From: Bdellovibrionales bacterium
Lineage (GTDB): Bacteria; Bdellovibrionota; Bdellovibrionia; Bdellovibrionales; UBA1609
Assembly: GCA_023301025.1 (NCBI GenBank)
Contig: JALZUR010000036.1
Span: 1-58,505, forward strand
Reading direction: 5' to 3'
Length of the DNA: 58,505 nucleotides
Each line of letters begins with the position of its first letter. The stretch's first letter is position 1. Shown piece after piece: positions 8,513 through 17,461 of this stretch. Below the pieces are notes generated by a model. The model was given only the letters and a program-made list of their open reading frames with translations, was not told the DNA's origin and did not search any database. Position numbers and translations under genes: made by a program.

Positions 8513-9313
8513 ATGAGTGACCAAATTTTTTACACAGAAGGGGCTAAAAATTCCTTTTTTCTTAGCTTTTCTAAATCTATTGATTTTAAGGCACTTAGAT
8601 CAAAAGCACTAGACCTTGGTCTTGACCCTGATGGTTACATTATTGCTCCCAAAAGATCTCAAAATGAGGCAGATTTTGTCTTCTACAACAAAGATTCATC
8701 TTTAGTTGATTTTTGTGGCAACGCTTTAAGGGCCGTTGGGCTTTGTTTTTATGAGCAATTTAATGAAAAAAACTTAGTTTTAAATACCTCTGTAGGCCAG
8801 ATGAGGATAGAAGTTGTATCTACAATACAAATCGATAATCAAAATGAGAGTAATGCTCAGGTTAAAGCCCAAATGCCAGTGCCTCTATACAATGGCAAGC
8901 TTAACTTAGGTGAAGAATTAGGCGAATCTCAATTTGTTTTAGCAGGTGTTCCTCATCTTGTTTTTAATCTAAAGAACCTTAATATGTCTTATTTAAAACT
9001 CTCAGAAGTTAAAGATTTTTGTTTAAAAGTACGCTCTTTAAATTTTGAGGATTTAAGACAAACATTTAACCTTAGCTTTTATGAGTTAAAAGATAAAATA
9101 GTCGATGTTGTCACATTTGAAAGAGGTGTTGAGGATTTTACACAAGCTTGTGGTTCTGGAGCATTATCAGTGTACGCAGCTCTCAATAAAGATTATGATG
9201 AGTGTTGTTATTCTGAATTTAAAATGCCTGGTGGACGTCTTTCTATTCAACAAAAAGATGACATGTATTTTATGTTAGGACCAGCGCGTGTTATTAAAAG
9301 GATTATTGTATGA
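8513..9313 (+). CDS. dapF: Diaminopimelate epimerase
   Basis: Interconverts LL- and meso-diaminopimelate for lysine and peptidoglycan synthesis. Both catalytic cysteines are present in their motifs: Cys68 in DFCGNALRAVG and Cys213 in TQACGSGALS. The 266-aa length is normal and AAGGAG precedes the ATG. Sequence outside the motifs is diverged, so another member of the DapF/PhzF-like fold is possible, but the two-Cys arrangement argues for an epimerase. The stop overlaps the next start (ATGA). Confidence 0.85.
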   Translation: MSDQIFYTEGAKNSFFLSFSKSIDFKALRSKALDLGLDPDGYIIAPKRSQNEADFVFYNKDSSLVDFCGNALRAVGLCFYEQFNEKNLVLNTSVGQMRIEVVSTIQIDNQNESNAQVKAQMPVPLYNGKLNLGEELGESQFVLAGVPHLVFNLKNLNMSYLKLSEVKDFCLKVRSLNFEDLRQTFNLSFYELKDKIVDVVTFERGVEDFTQACGSGALSVYAALNKDYDECCYSEFKMPGGRLSIQQKDDMYFMLGPARVIKRIIV

Positions 9314-10434
9314 TGAGAGAAATGTATGGCTTAAAAGTTGTTGAAAAAACAGATGAAGCAAAAGATGCAGTCACTCTAGTTTTTGATGTCTCTGATAAAA
9401 GCTTAGAAGGGCGTTTTAATTTTAAGGCTGGGCAGTTTATAGGTATAACTCATAATATTAAAAGCGAAGTTGTACACAGAAGCTACTCCATATCATCTGA
9501 TCCTAACACAAGTGATCGACTGGCTGTTTCTATAAAAAAAGTTCATGAAGGTCGAATGTCTACGTTTTTAGTAGATCAAGTTAATATTGGTGATGAACTG
9601 ATGGTGACTCCACCTGCAGGAAATTTTTATAAAGAGCCTGAATCAAAAAGACACCATGTAATGTTTGCGGCAGGCAGTGGTGTGACGCCTATGATGTCCA
9701 TTATTCATCACCTATCTTTAAAAAAACCAGAAGATAGCATCACTTTATTTTATTGGAATCAAACTTTTGAATCTTCAATGTTTATAAAAGAACTTAAAGA
9801 ACTGTCTCAAACTAAAAAAAATTTTAATCTGTTCTTAGCTTTTACTAAAGAAAATCTTGAAGTAGATGAAGAGAGCAACATCTTTTCTTTAGAACGTGTA
9901 AATGATGAAAACTTAAAAACTTGCTATTACAACTGGTCTACGACAATTGATATGCCGCTTTTTTATCTGTGTGGTCCAGAGGCTTATATGAATAGTGTTG
10001 AGTCTTTTCTCAGTCGTAGAGGATTTGATGAAGTACAGATCAGAAAAGAAAGCTTTTTAATTGGTGTTAAGCCTACAAAATCAGAAAATACTACAACTGT
10101 AAGTGGTGAGGATGAACTTTTAGTGGGAGACACTGAAAATGCAAACACCTCTCGAGGTGGAACGTGTATAGCAACTTTTGATGATGAAACGGTTGAAGTC
10201 GTTGCCAAAAATGATGAGACTGTTTTAGAAGCTTTATTAAGTGCTGGTGAATCGCCTCCTTATTCTTGTATGGAGGGAACCTGTATGGCTTGTCAGTGTA
10301 AGGTGGTTGAAGGAGTTGCTGAAATGCCTACTGAAAGTTTTCTTTCTGATGAAGAGATCAATGAACGAAATGTGCTTTCATGTCAGGCTTATGTTAGGTC
10401 AAATATTTTAAAGGTAGATTTTGATGAGTTCTAA
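9310..10434 (+). CDS. FAD/NAD(P)H oxidoreductase with C-terminal 2Fe-2S ferredoxin domain
   Basis: Flavin reductase of the PaaE/Hmp-like class that passes electrons from NAD(P)H through FAD to a fused plant-type ferredoxin. Domains: FAD-binding barrel with RSYSISSDP (about residues 58-66), nucleotide-binding domain with AAGSGVTPMM (about 119-128), CGPEAYM near 222, then the ferredoxin domain with Cys320-x4-Cys325-x2-Cys328-x29-Cys358. Length is 374 aa. The partner oxygenase or acceptor is not encoded nearby. It is coupled by ATGA to dapF and overlaps the next gene by 11 bases. Confidence 0.88.
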   Translation: MMREMYGLKVVEKTDEAKDAVTLVFDVSDKSLEGRFNFKAGQFIGITHNIKSEVVHRSYSISSDPNTSDRLAVSIKKVHEGRMSTFLVDQVNIGDELMVTPPAGNFYKEPESKRHHVMFAAGSGVTPMMSIIHHLSLKKPEDSITLFYWNQTFESSMFIKELKELSQTKKNFNLFLAFTKENLEVDEESNIFSLERVNDENLKTCYYNWSTTIDMPLFYLCGPEAYMNSVESFLSRRGFDEVQIRKESFLIGVKPTKSENTTTVSGEDELLVGDTENANTSRGGTCIATFDDETVEVVAKNDETVLEALLSAGESPPYSCMEGTCMACQCKVVEGVAEMPTESFLSDEEINERNVLSCQAYVRSNILKVDFDEF

Positions 10435-10915
10435 GCCTTCCTATTTCAATAAAAAAACGCTTTGGCTAAATGCGCTGGCTTTTTTAAAAGTTCCACTTCT
10501 TTTTGCTACAGGGGCAAGAGTTGTTACGTTTGATGACAGTGAAACCACTGTGTATCTACCTTTTAAGCGAAAAAATAAAAACCACTTAGGCTCGTTGTAC
10601 TTTGGCGCTTTGGCTATGGGGGCAGAACTTTCAGTAGCACTGATGGCTATACAAGAAACGGCTAAGAGTGATAAAAAAGTATCTTTTATATTTAAAGACT
10701 TTAACGCTCAGTTTTTAAAAAGAGCTGATGCTGGAACGTACTTCTGTTGTAGTGAGGCAAGTGCAGTTAAAGAACTTGTAAAAAAAGCTGAAACATCTGT
10801 AGAAAGAGTTGAGCAAAAATTTAGTGGCTATGCTTATACTAATACATCAAGTAAAGAGCCAATCTTCACTTATGAACTTACTTTGTCATTAAAAGCAAAA
10901 AAGCCAGCAGTTTAA
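10424..10915 (+). CDS. DUF4442/thioesterase-like hotdog-fold protein
   Basis: 163-aa protein resembling the DUF4442 branch of the hotdog thioesterase superfamily. It has an N-terminal helix, KVPLLFATGARV, a strand TVYLPFKRKNKNHLGS and a helix GALAMGAELSVALMA, the layout of PaaI-like proteins. The ATG at 10424 is preferred over the TTG one codon before; AAGGTAG lies 6 bases upstream. It overlaps the reductase gene by 11 bases. Substrate is unknown; the superfamily suggests acyl-CoA or another acyl thioester. Confidence 0.65.
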   Translation: MSSKPSYFNKKTLWLNALAFLKVPLLFATGARVVTFDDSETTVYLPFKRKNKNHLGSLYFGALAMGAELSVALMAIQETAKSDKKVSFIFKDFNAQFLKRADAGTYFCCSEASAVKELVKKAETSVERVEQKFSGYAYTNTSSKEPIFTYELTLSLKAKKPAV

Positions 10916-10923
10916 AAAGTGTC

Positions 10924-11577
10924 ATGTTAAAAAAAGAACGTGCTCTTTTTATTTTAAAAGATTTAGAAAAAAGGTATCCAGAAACACCTGTGCCTCTAGA
11001 TCACAGCGATCCTTATACGCTTTTGATTGCTGTCCTACTTTCTGCTCAATGCACAGATGAAAGAGTTAATAAAATTACTCCTGCTCTTTTCAAAAAAGCT
11101 AATACACCTAAAAAAATGATTAAATTAGATGTATCTGAAATTCGTGAGATTATAAAACCATGTGGTTTAAGTCCTAAAAAATCAAAAGCAATCTTTGAGC
11201 TTTCACACATTCTTATAGATAAGTACAAAGGTGAAGTTCCAAAATCTTGTGAGCTTTTAGAAGAGCTTCCCGGTGTGGGGCACAAAACAGCTAGTGTGGT
11301 TATGAGTCAAGCTTTTGGAGAACCTGCTTTTCCTGTAGACACACATATACATAGATTAGCTCAAAGATGGAAATTGAGTGATGGCTCCTCTGTTGTTAGA
11401 ACAGAAAGAGATTTAAAAAAACTTTTTCCTATTGAGTCTTGGAATAAGCTTCATCTTCAAATTATTTTTTACGGCAGAGAGTACTGCCAAGCACGAAAGT
11501 GTTACGGTGTAACCTGTCCTATTTGCACTCATCTATTTCCAAAAAGAAAAAATGCTATAGAGACTAAAAAAGCCTAA
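10924..11577 (+). CDS. nth: Endonuclease III (DNA glycosylase/AP lyase)
   Basis: Base-excision repair enzyme that removes oxidised pyrimidines. The helix-hairpin-helix motif LPGVGHKTAS carries catalytic Lys121 and is followed by catalytic Asp139 in FPVDTHIHRLAQR. The C-terminal cluster region has four Cys (188, 193, 198, 201), but their spacing C-x4-C-x4-C-x2-C differs from the textbook C-x6-C-x2-C-x5-C, so the [4Fe-4S] site is a variant. It is the last gene of the dapF operon, 8 bases after the previous stop. Confidence 0.92.
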   Translation: MLKKERALFILKDLEKRYPETPVPLDHSDPYTLLIAVLLSAQCTDERVNKITPALFKKANTPKKMIKLDVSEIREIIKPCGLSPKKSKAIFELSHILIDKYKGEVPKSCELLEELPGVGHKTASVVMSQAFGEPAFPVDTHIHRLAQRWKLSDGSSVVRTERDLKKLFPIESWNKLHLQIIFYGREYCQARKCYGVTCPICTHLFPKRKNAIETKKA

Positions 11578-11653
11578 ATCTAACAAACTTAGCATAACCA
11601 GACAAAGGTCTCGCTATGAATACTGAGAGTTAAATAAAGACGGTTATTTAAGT

Positions 11654-11659
11654 CATACT
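11654..11659 (+). promoter_or_regulatory. -10-like element abutting ftsW start
   Basis: CATACT (4 of 6 to TATAAT) ends 7 bases before the ftsW ATG, with no Shine-Dalgarno between. No good -35 is visible. Transcription would begin at the start codon. Confidence 0.25.
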
Positions 11660-11665
11660 ACTAAT

Positions 11666-12775
11666 ATGACCACATATAAAAAACTTGATATCACTACACA
11701 GATTTCTATGGCCTACTTTTTTCTTTTGATACTTGGAGTTTTTCAAGTCTACTCGGCAAGCTCAATTTATGCCATGGATGTATATTTAGATAGTTGGTAT
11801 TTTGTTAAAAAACAGGCTCTATTTGCAGTTTTAGGTGCTGGAGTGTTTTTATCTTTTTCTAGAATCAAGATAAAGTGGTTTTTAATTTTTGGGGGTTTTG
11901 GTTTTTTTGTATCTTTTTTGGCTCTTTTGTTAACTCTTCACCCTTCAATAGGAAAAACTGCAGGTGGAGCTACTCGTTGGTTAGAGCTTTTTTCAGGATT
12001 TCGTATTGAACCTGGAGAATTTGTAAAGGTTAGTTTTGGCTTTTTAATCTTTTGGCTTTTAAGTTTTAGAGGCAAGTACTCGAGGTTTAGTTTTTGGTGG
12101 CCTTTTACAATTTTTTTCTTTGCAGTGCTTTTTGTTTTTATCAGGCAGCCTGATTTTGGATCGATTATTCTTTTAACGCTTTCAACTTTAGTTGTTATGT
12201 TTTTTCTTTTAAAAAAAGTGTGGCCTTTCTTAATTTTAGGAATTGTTAGTTTCTCTGGTCTGTCTTTTTTTGTAATGCAAAAAACTTACAGATACGAAAG
12301 GCTTTTATCTTTTCTTGACCCTTGGAGAGATCCACAGGGTAAAGGGTATCAAGTGATTCAAAGTCTTATGGCTTTTAGAAAAGGTGGTTTTCTAGGGGAG
12401 GGAATAGGTATGAGTGAGGCTAAATTCTTTTTTCTTCCAGAAGCGCATACAGATTTTACTCTAGCTGTTTTTGCAGAAGAGTGGGGTTTTGTCGGTGTTT
12501 TTCTTTTACTTCTTATACTGATGAAGTCGGCTTTTAACTTTTTAAAACTCTCAAAAGACTCTTACTTACAAGATAAGCAGCTTTCTCATTTGGGTTACTA
12601 CCTTGCTTGTTTATTTTTCTTTATTATTTTTATTAATTTTTCAGTAAACATAGGCTTACTGCCAACAAAAGGTTTGTCTCTTCCTTTTTTAAGCTATGGT
12701 GGAAGTTCTCTTTTGTCTGTAACTTTAATTTTCTCTTATTTTAAATCTTTAGCTCGACATTTGGAAAAGGGATGA
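11666..12775 (+). CDS. ftsW: FtsW peptidoglycan glycosyltransferase (SEDS family)
   Basis: Polytopic membrane enzyme that polymerises lipid II at the division septum. About ten membrane helices are seen. SEDS patterns include GGATRWLELFSGFRIEPGEFVKV, RQPDFGSI, FLPEAHTDFTLAVFAEEWGF and the C-terminal GLSLPFLSYGGSSLL. FtsW is preferred over RodA because the gene sits in the division cluster next to murG. The window holds only the distal cluster, with nth immediately upstream. Length is 369 aa. No ribosome site precedes the ATG. Confidence 0.9.
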   Translation: MTTYKKLDITTQISMAYFFLLILGVFQVYSASSIYAMDVYLDSWYFVKKQALFAVLGAGVFLSFSRIKIKWFLIFGGFGFFVSFLALLLTLHPSIGKTAGGATRWLELFSGFRIEPGEFVKVSFGFLIFWLLSFRGKYSRFSFWWPFTIFFFAVLFVFIRQPDFGSIILLTLSTLVVMFFLLKKVWPFLILGIVSFSGLSFFVMQKTYRYERLLSFLDPWRDPQGKGYQVIQSLMAFRKGGFLGEGIGMSEAKFFFLPEAHTDFTLAVFAEEWGFVGVFLLLLILMKSAFNFLKLSKDSYLQDKQLSHLGYYLACLFFFIIFINFSVNIGLLPTKGLSLPFLSYGGSSLLSVTLIFSYFKSLARHLEKG

Positions 12776-12816
12776 TAGTTTTAGATAAAATTGCTAAAAC
12801 TTAAGGTTTTTGATTA

Positions 12817-13947
12817 GTGTGTGATAAAAAAAATAAAACAATCTGTTTAACTGGTGGTGGCTCAGGCGGCCACATATATCCAGCTCTTGCAATAGCAGAA
12901 GAGCTAAGCGCTATTCATCCTGATGTAAAAATAGTTTTAATTGGGGCAAAAAGAGGTTTAGAAAAAACTATTTTTAAAAAGACATCGTATAAGAGTTACT
13001 TCTTGCCCGTTGGTCAGCTTCACTCATCTGTTGGTAGGCTCACACAAATGTGGTCTTTGGTTAAAATGCCTTATTGTTTTTTAAAGTCTTTTTTTATTCT
13101 TCTTAAACATCGCCCTTTAGCTGTTATGGGTGTTGGCGGTTACGCTTCTGGCCCTTTGTGTTTAACCTCTGTTTTTTTAAAGATCCCAACTTATGTTTGG
13201 GAGGGCAACGCCACACCTGGTGTGACAAATAAAATTCTTGGACGTTTTAAAGTTCTACCTTTTTTAGTTTTTAAAGAGGCTTCAAAGTATTTTAAAAAAG
13301 TAGAGCCTATCTTAACAGGAGTACCTGTTAGAAAAAACTTAGAAGAGACATCATTAAAATCAAAGCTTTTAGCAGAAGAGACGTCCTTAACGTCGGACAC
13401 GGCACCTCTTTTAGAAAACAAAAGGTTTAGAGTTCTTTTCGTCGGTGGGAGCCAAGGGGCTAGAATTTTTAATGAGACGCTTCCTGAATACGTTAAGACT
13501 TTTGGTCTTGATGGGTTTCATTTTACACATCAAACTGGTCTTAAAAATTTTGAGAGTGTAATGAAAAACTATTCAAAGAGCCCAAACCTTGATGTCTTAG
13601 CCTATTTGGATCCAATTGTTGATTACTATTTAAAAGCTGATCTTATTGTGAGTAGATCTGGTGCCGGCGCAGTGAATGAGTTTTCTCTACTTTCAAAAGC
13701 TTCTGTTCTTGTGCCTTTTCCAAAAGCTTCTGATAATCATCAATTAAAAAATGCTGAATCCCTTGTGAGTAAAAAATCAGCACTTATAATTGAAGAGTCA
13801 GATTTTACACCTCTTAGGCTTAATGCTGTTCTTTTGAAGCTTAAGTCGCAACCTGAGCTTATAGAAGAGCTAGAGACTAATGTTTCACAATCTTTAAAAA
13901 GAGGTGCTAGGCAAGAGATAGCTGCTCATCTTGCAAAGCATCTTTGA
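12817..13947 (+). CDS. murG: MurG, lipid II-forming GlcNAc transferase
   Basis: Peripheral inner-membrane enzyme that adds GlcNAc from UDP-GlcNAc to lipid I. The N-terminal glycine-rich loop GGGSGGHIYPALAIAEEL (about residues 12-29) and the C-terminal-domain loops VGGSQGAR and SRSGAGAVNE mark a GT-B MurG. The start is a GTG; TAAGG lies 11 bases upstream, and an in-frame stop just upstream excludes an earlier start. The 376-aa length is slightly long, with a linker insertion before the second domain. It lies 41 bases after ftsW. Confidence 0.93.
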   Translation: MCDKKNKTICLTGGGSGGHIYPALAIAEELSAIHPDVKIVLIGAKRGLEKTIFKKTSYKSYFLPVGQLHSSVGRLTQMWSLVKMPYCFLKSFFILLKHRPLAVMGVGGYASGPLCLTSVFLKIPTYVWEGNATPGVTNKILGRFKVLPFLVFKEASKYFKKVEPILTGVPVRKNLEETSLKSKLLAEETSLTSDTAPLLENKRFRVLFVGGSQGARIFNETLPEYVKTFGLDGFHFTHQTGLKNFESVMKNYSKSPNLDVLAYLDPIVDYYLKADLIVSRSGAGAVNEFSLLSKASVLVPFPKASDNHQLKNAESLVSKKSALIIEESDFTPLRLNAVLLKLKSQPELIEELETNVSQSLKRGARQEIAAHLAKHL

Positions 13948-14027
13948 GAAGATTTCATTCCTTTGTATTTGTCTATGCGTGAGAAAAACCCCTTTGATCA
14001 CGTATTTAGATTGAGCATTTTGTTAAC

Positions 14028-14047
14028 TTAATCTATCTATTAATCTA
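14028..14047 (+). repeat. 8-bp direct repeats upstream of murC
   Basis: Two exact copies of TTAATCTA spaced 12 bases start to start in the 161-base gap before murC. They could be a protein-binding site in the murC promoter region. Confidence 0.3.
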
Positions 14048-14108
14048 CTTTTTGGTCTGAATATTAATCAGTCTATCGTTGTGTCTAAACTAAAAAAAAG
14101 AGGTTGTA

Positions 14109-15497
14109 ATGACGTTTGAGTCCTCTAGAAGCCCGATTTTAAAATCAAAAGTTCACTTGATTGGTGTTGCTGGAATTGGTGTGTCAGGAATTGCTGAAAT
14201 TCTTTTAGGCTATGGTGCTGAAGTTTCTGGTAGTGATCTAAATCCCTCAGAACGAACAGATAGATTAAAAAACTTAGGTGCAAGGGTTTTTGACTCTCAC
14301 AAAAAAGAGCACGTTCATGGAGCTGATGTTGTTGTGTATTCAAGTGCTATTTCTTTAGATAATCCTGAACTTTTAGAAGCTAAAAAATTAAAGATCCCTA
14401 CTATACCAAGAGCTGAGGCTTTGGCTGAACTTATGCGTGCAAAAAGAGGGATTGCCATTGCTGGTGCTCACGGAAAAACCACAACGACTAGTATGTTAGC
14501 TTCTGTTTTTGATTCAGCAGGTAAATCACCAACTGTTGTCTCTGGTGGTGTGGTTGTAAAGCTTGGTACAAACGCAAAACTTGGAAGTGGCGAGTGGTTT
14601 ATTGCTGAGGCTGATGAAAGTGATGGGTCCTTTGAAAAACTTTCTCCAGTGATTTCAGTTATTACAAATATAGACAATGATCATCTAGAGCACTACGGAA
14701 GTTATGAAAAGCTTATTTCATCTTTTTTAAAGTTTGCCGATAGAATCCCTTTTTATGGAACTGTTGTTTACTGTGGTGATGATGAAGATTGCAGAGAGGC
14801 TTTTCAGACCATGACCAAGAAAACAATCTCTTATGGTTTTAACGAAACCAATGACTTTTGCGTTAAAAGGAAAAAGGAAAACATCTATGAAGTCATTTTT
14901 GAAAATAAAGTATTAGGATCTTTTTTGAGTCCGCTTCCCGGCGATTACAATGCTTTAAACTCGCTTGCTGCTATTGTTGTGGGCATGAGAGCAGGCATTA
15001 AGTTTGATGAGGTAAAAAAGGGAGTTGAAAGCTTTAAAGGTGTTAAAAGAAGGTTTGAAGTTAAATTAGATGATGAGCAAAAAGATATAATGATACTCGA
15101 TGATTATGCTCACCACCCTACAGAAATATCGGCTGTCTTAGGAGCCTGCAAGCAAAAGTATTTAGGAACAAAAATCAAATGTATTTTCCAGCCTCATCGC
15201 TACACCAGGCTTAAAAACTGTTGGGATCAGTTTTTAAATGCTTTTGATAAGTGTGATGAACTTTATATTTTACCAGTCTATGAAGCTGGTGAATCCCCAA
15301 TAGATGGCTTTGACTCAAAATCTCTAAAAGAAAGTGTAAACCATACTAATGCAAACTATATTAATGAAAATGATTTTGAGAGTATAACTTCTAAAATTTT
15401 TGAAAACCTAAAAACAGGGGATCTTTTGATTACTTTAGGGGCTGGTAATGTCTATAAAATAGCAGACTCTTTAGCTAAAAGAGTTCAAGCGAAATGA
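14109..15497 (+). CDS. murC: UDP-N-acetylmuramate--L-alanine ligase
   Basis: Cytoplasmic ligase adding the first amino acid to UDP-MurNAc. Motifs in order: Rossmann start LIGVAGIGVSGIAEI, ATP loop GAHGKTTTTSM (about residues 120-130), EADESDGS, and the C-terminal DDYAHHPTEI and FQPHRYTR boxes. The 462-aa length is typical. An AGAGG ribosome site precedes the ATG. The stop overlaps the murB start by four bases (ATGA), so translation is coupled. Confidence 0.96.
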   Translation: MTFESSRSPILKSKVHLIGVAGIGVSGIAEILLGYGAEVSGSDLNPSERTDRLKNLGARVFDSHKKEHVHGADVVVYSSAISLDNPELLEAKKLKIPTIPRAEALAELMRAKRGIAIAGAHGKTTTTSMLASVFDSAGKSPTVVSGGVVVKLGTNAKLGSGEWFIAEADESDGSFEKLSPVISVITNIDNDHLEHYGSYEKLISSFLKFADRIPFYGTVVYCGDDEDCREAFQTMTKKTISYGFNETNDFCVKRKKENIYEVIFENKVLGSFLSPLPGDYNALNSLAAIVVGMRAGIKFDEVKKGVESFKGVKRRFEVKLDDEQKDIMILDDYAHHPTEISAVLGACKQKYLGTKIKCIFQPHRYTRLKNCWDQFLNAFDKCDELYILPVYEAGESPIDGFDSKSLKESVNHTNANYINENDFESITSKIFENLKTGDLLITLGAGNVYKIADSLAKRVQAK

Positions 15498-16450
15498 GCC
15501 TTCCCGATTCTATAAGTTCTTTTACAAATGAAGATGTATGTTTAAAAAAATTTAACAGCTGGAAAGTGGGTGGAAAGGCCGATTATCTTGCACTTCCTAA
15601 AACTTTTGATGAAGCTAAAAAAGCTTTGCAGTGGGCTAAAAGTGAGAGTATTGAAGTTTCGTTTCTTGGATGTGGCAGCAATGTTCTTATAAGTGATCGT
15701 GGGGTTAAGGGCTTAGTTCTCTGCACCAAAAAACTATCTGCAATTGAAGACACTTCTTGCAATGAATTTTTTAGATTAAGGTGTGGGGCAGGGGCTTTAA
15801 AATTTAAAGTTATGAGACGATTTTTAAAAGAGTCATTAGCACCTGCTTTATTTTTATCAGGTCTTCCGGGGGATGTGGCTGCTGGTGTGGTTATGAACGC
15901 CGGCGTAAGTGAAAAAGAACTTCATCCAAAAGAGTTTGTTCAAGTGGTAGAGTCTATAAAAGTTTTAAAAGAAAAAGGCTCTGTTTTAGAAGAGTATCAG
16001 TTTCTAAATAAAGATATTGTTTGGTCCTATAGAAAATCTCAAGGCTGGGGCCCTGGTTTAATAACAGAAGTTACACTTGTTTGGCCTAAAAAAGATAAGG
16101 TGTCTGATATTTCTGAAAGAGTTTTGGAGGCGCAGAATCTTAGAAAGTCCAAACAGCCCCTAGATCTTCCAAGTTGTGGTTCTGTTTTTACTAATCCTTA
16201 CAATGACCCCAACAATACAGAAAAGAAAAGTGCTGGAGCTTTAATTGAAGCTGCTGGTTTAAAAGGCTATGAGTATGGTAGAGCTGAGATTTCTAGAAAG
16301 CATGCAAACTTTATTGTAAACAAAGGTGAGGCTTCAGCACTTGATTTACACTGCGCTCTTTCATTGGCTCAAGAAAAAGTTCGTCATATGTTTGATGTGA
16401 ACTTAGTCGCAGAATTCAGATACTTAGGAGATTGGGAGGGATTATTATGA
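15494..16450 (+). CDS. murB: UDP-N-acetylenolpyruvoylglucosamine reductase
   Basis: FAD enzyme that reduces the enolpyruvyl group to form UDP-MurNAc. FAD motifs LGCGSNVLISDRG and PGDVAAGVVMNAG, the catalytic Ser region LPSCGSVFTNP, the KGYEYGRAEISRKHANFIVN box and a C-terminal Glu in VAEFRYLG are all present. Length is 318 aa. It is coupled to murC and ddl by ATGA overlaps on both sides. Confidence 0.95.
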   Translation: MSLPDSISSFTNEDVCLKKFNSWKVGGKADYLALPKTFDEAKKALQWAKSESIEVSFLGCGSNVLISDRGVKGLVLCTKKLSAIEDTSCNEFFRLRCGAGALKFKVMRRFLKESLAPALFLSGLPGDVAAGVVMNAGVSEKELHPKEFVQVVESIKVLKEKGSVLEEYQFLNKDIVWSYRKSQGWGPGLITEVTLVWPKKDKVSDISERVLEAQNLRKSKQPLDLPSCGSVFTNPYNDPNNTEKKSAGALIEAAGLKGYEYGRAEISRKHANFIVNKGEASALDLHCALSLAQEKVRHMFDVNLVAEFRYLGDWEGLL

Positions 16451-17367
16451 TAGCAGTCTTGCAAGGGGGGCACCCTTCAGAAGCTGAAGTCAGCCGTATA
16501 ACATCAAAAGCCTTTCAAGAAAGTTTAGAGCGTCTTGGGTTTGAATATAAATGCTTAGAGTATGATGAAAACTTAATTCAAAATCTCAAAGAGCTTAAAC
16601 CTCAGTGTTGTCTTTTAGCTCTTCATGGAACGAGTGCTGAAGATGGTGTTGTTCAAGGTCTTCTAGAGTATTTAAAAATTCCATATACTGGAAGCGGCCT
16701 TTTGGCTTCAAGCCTTTCTTTTAATAAAGAACAGTCACTTTTTTTTGCTAAAAGTTTAGGTGTTCCTGTTTTACCAAATCTTAGCTGTGAGCGCTTCGAG
16801 AATATGTCAGAAGATCGTCTAAAAAAAATTAAAGGCGAAGTGTCTTCTTGGGCAAATGGATTTGTCATAAAGCCTGTATCTTCTGGTTCAAGCAGAGGAG
16901 TGGGGCTTTTTAACCCAGGGGATCCCATTGAGCTTGGATTAAAAGAAGCTTTTAAATGGGGGCATAAAGCTTTGATTGAAAAAAGAGTTAAAGGGCGTGA
17001 ACTTACAGTGGGTCTATTTAAAGGTGAGGCCTATGAGCCTATTGAGATCAAGCCAAAATCTGGCTTTTATGATATTAAGAACAAGTACACAGCAGGTGCT
17101 ACAGAGTATTTTATACCTGCAGATATTAGTGAAGATTTAAAAAAAGATTTAAAAAAAGATGCTCTAAAGATTTACAACTCCTTTGGTCTTAAGACCTACG
17201 GGCGAGTAGACTATCTTGTTGAAAATGATGAGTCTGAATATTTTTTTATGGAGGTGAACACACTTCCTGGGGGAACTCCCACATCTCTTTTGCCCATGTC
17301 TTTAAAACATTCAGGTGTTTCTTTTGATGAAATGATTTCGGCATTGATCGAAGAAGCTTTGGTTTGA
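16447..17367 (+). CDS. ddl: D-alanine--D-alanine ligase
   Basis: ATP-grasp ligase making the D-Ala-D-Ala dipeptide for peptidoglycan. The ATG at 16447 is chosen over the TTG at 16432, because GGGAGGG lies just upstream and the ATG overlaps the murB stop. N-terminal VLQGGHPSEAEVS, LHGTSAEDGVVQG, PYTGSGLLAS, and the C-terminal MEVNTLPGGTPTS (Mg and substrate site) are clear. Length is 306 aa. Confidence 0.95.
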   Translation: MIAVLQGGHPSEAEVSRITSKAFQESLERLGFEYKCLEYDENLIQNLKELKPQCCLLALHGTSAEDGVVQGLLEYLKIPYTGSGLLASSLSFNKEQSLFFAKSLGVPVLPNLSCERFENMSEDRLKKIKGEVSSWANGFVIKPVSSGSSRGVGLFNPGDPIELGLKEAFKWGHKALIEKRVKGRELTVGLFKGEAYEPIEIKPKSGFYDIKNKYTAGATEYFIPADISEDLKKDLKKDALKIYNSFGLKTYGRVDYLVENDESEYFFMEVNTLPGGTPTSLLPMSLKHSGVSFDEMISALIEEALV

Positions 17368-17448
17368 TTAAGATTAGCTTGTTTATGGGTTATATTTGAG
17401 AAGTCCTGCTTTAAATAAAAAAGTCTTCTCCTTAGCTGGGTTTTTGCA

Positions 17449-17454
17449 TAAAAT
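17449..17454 (+). promoter_or_regulatory. -10 element 7 bases before ftsQ start
   Basis: TAAAAT (5 of 6 to TATAAT) sits with a 7-base spacer before the ftsQ ATG, so transcription would start at the start codon; no ribosome site is present. A perfect TATAAT at 17454-17459 is only 2 bases from the ATG, too close to serve this start. Confidence 0.35.
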
Positions 17455-17461
17455 ATAATCT

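Noticed and set aside
17454-17459. Perfect TATAAT before ftsQ as the main promoter
   Set aside because: It is 2 bases from the ATG, so its +1 would lie inside the gene; the overlapping TAAAAT fits the start better.
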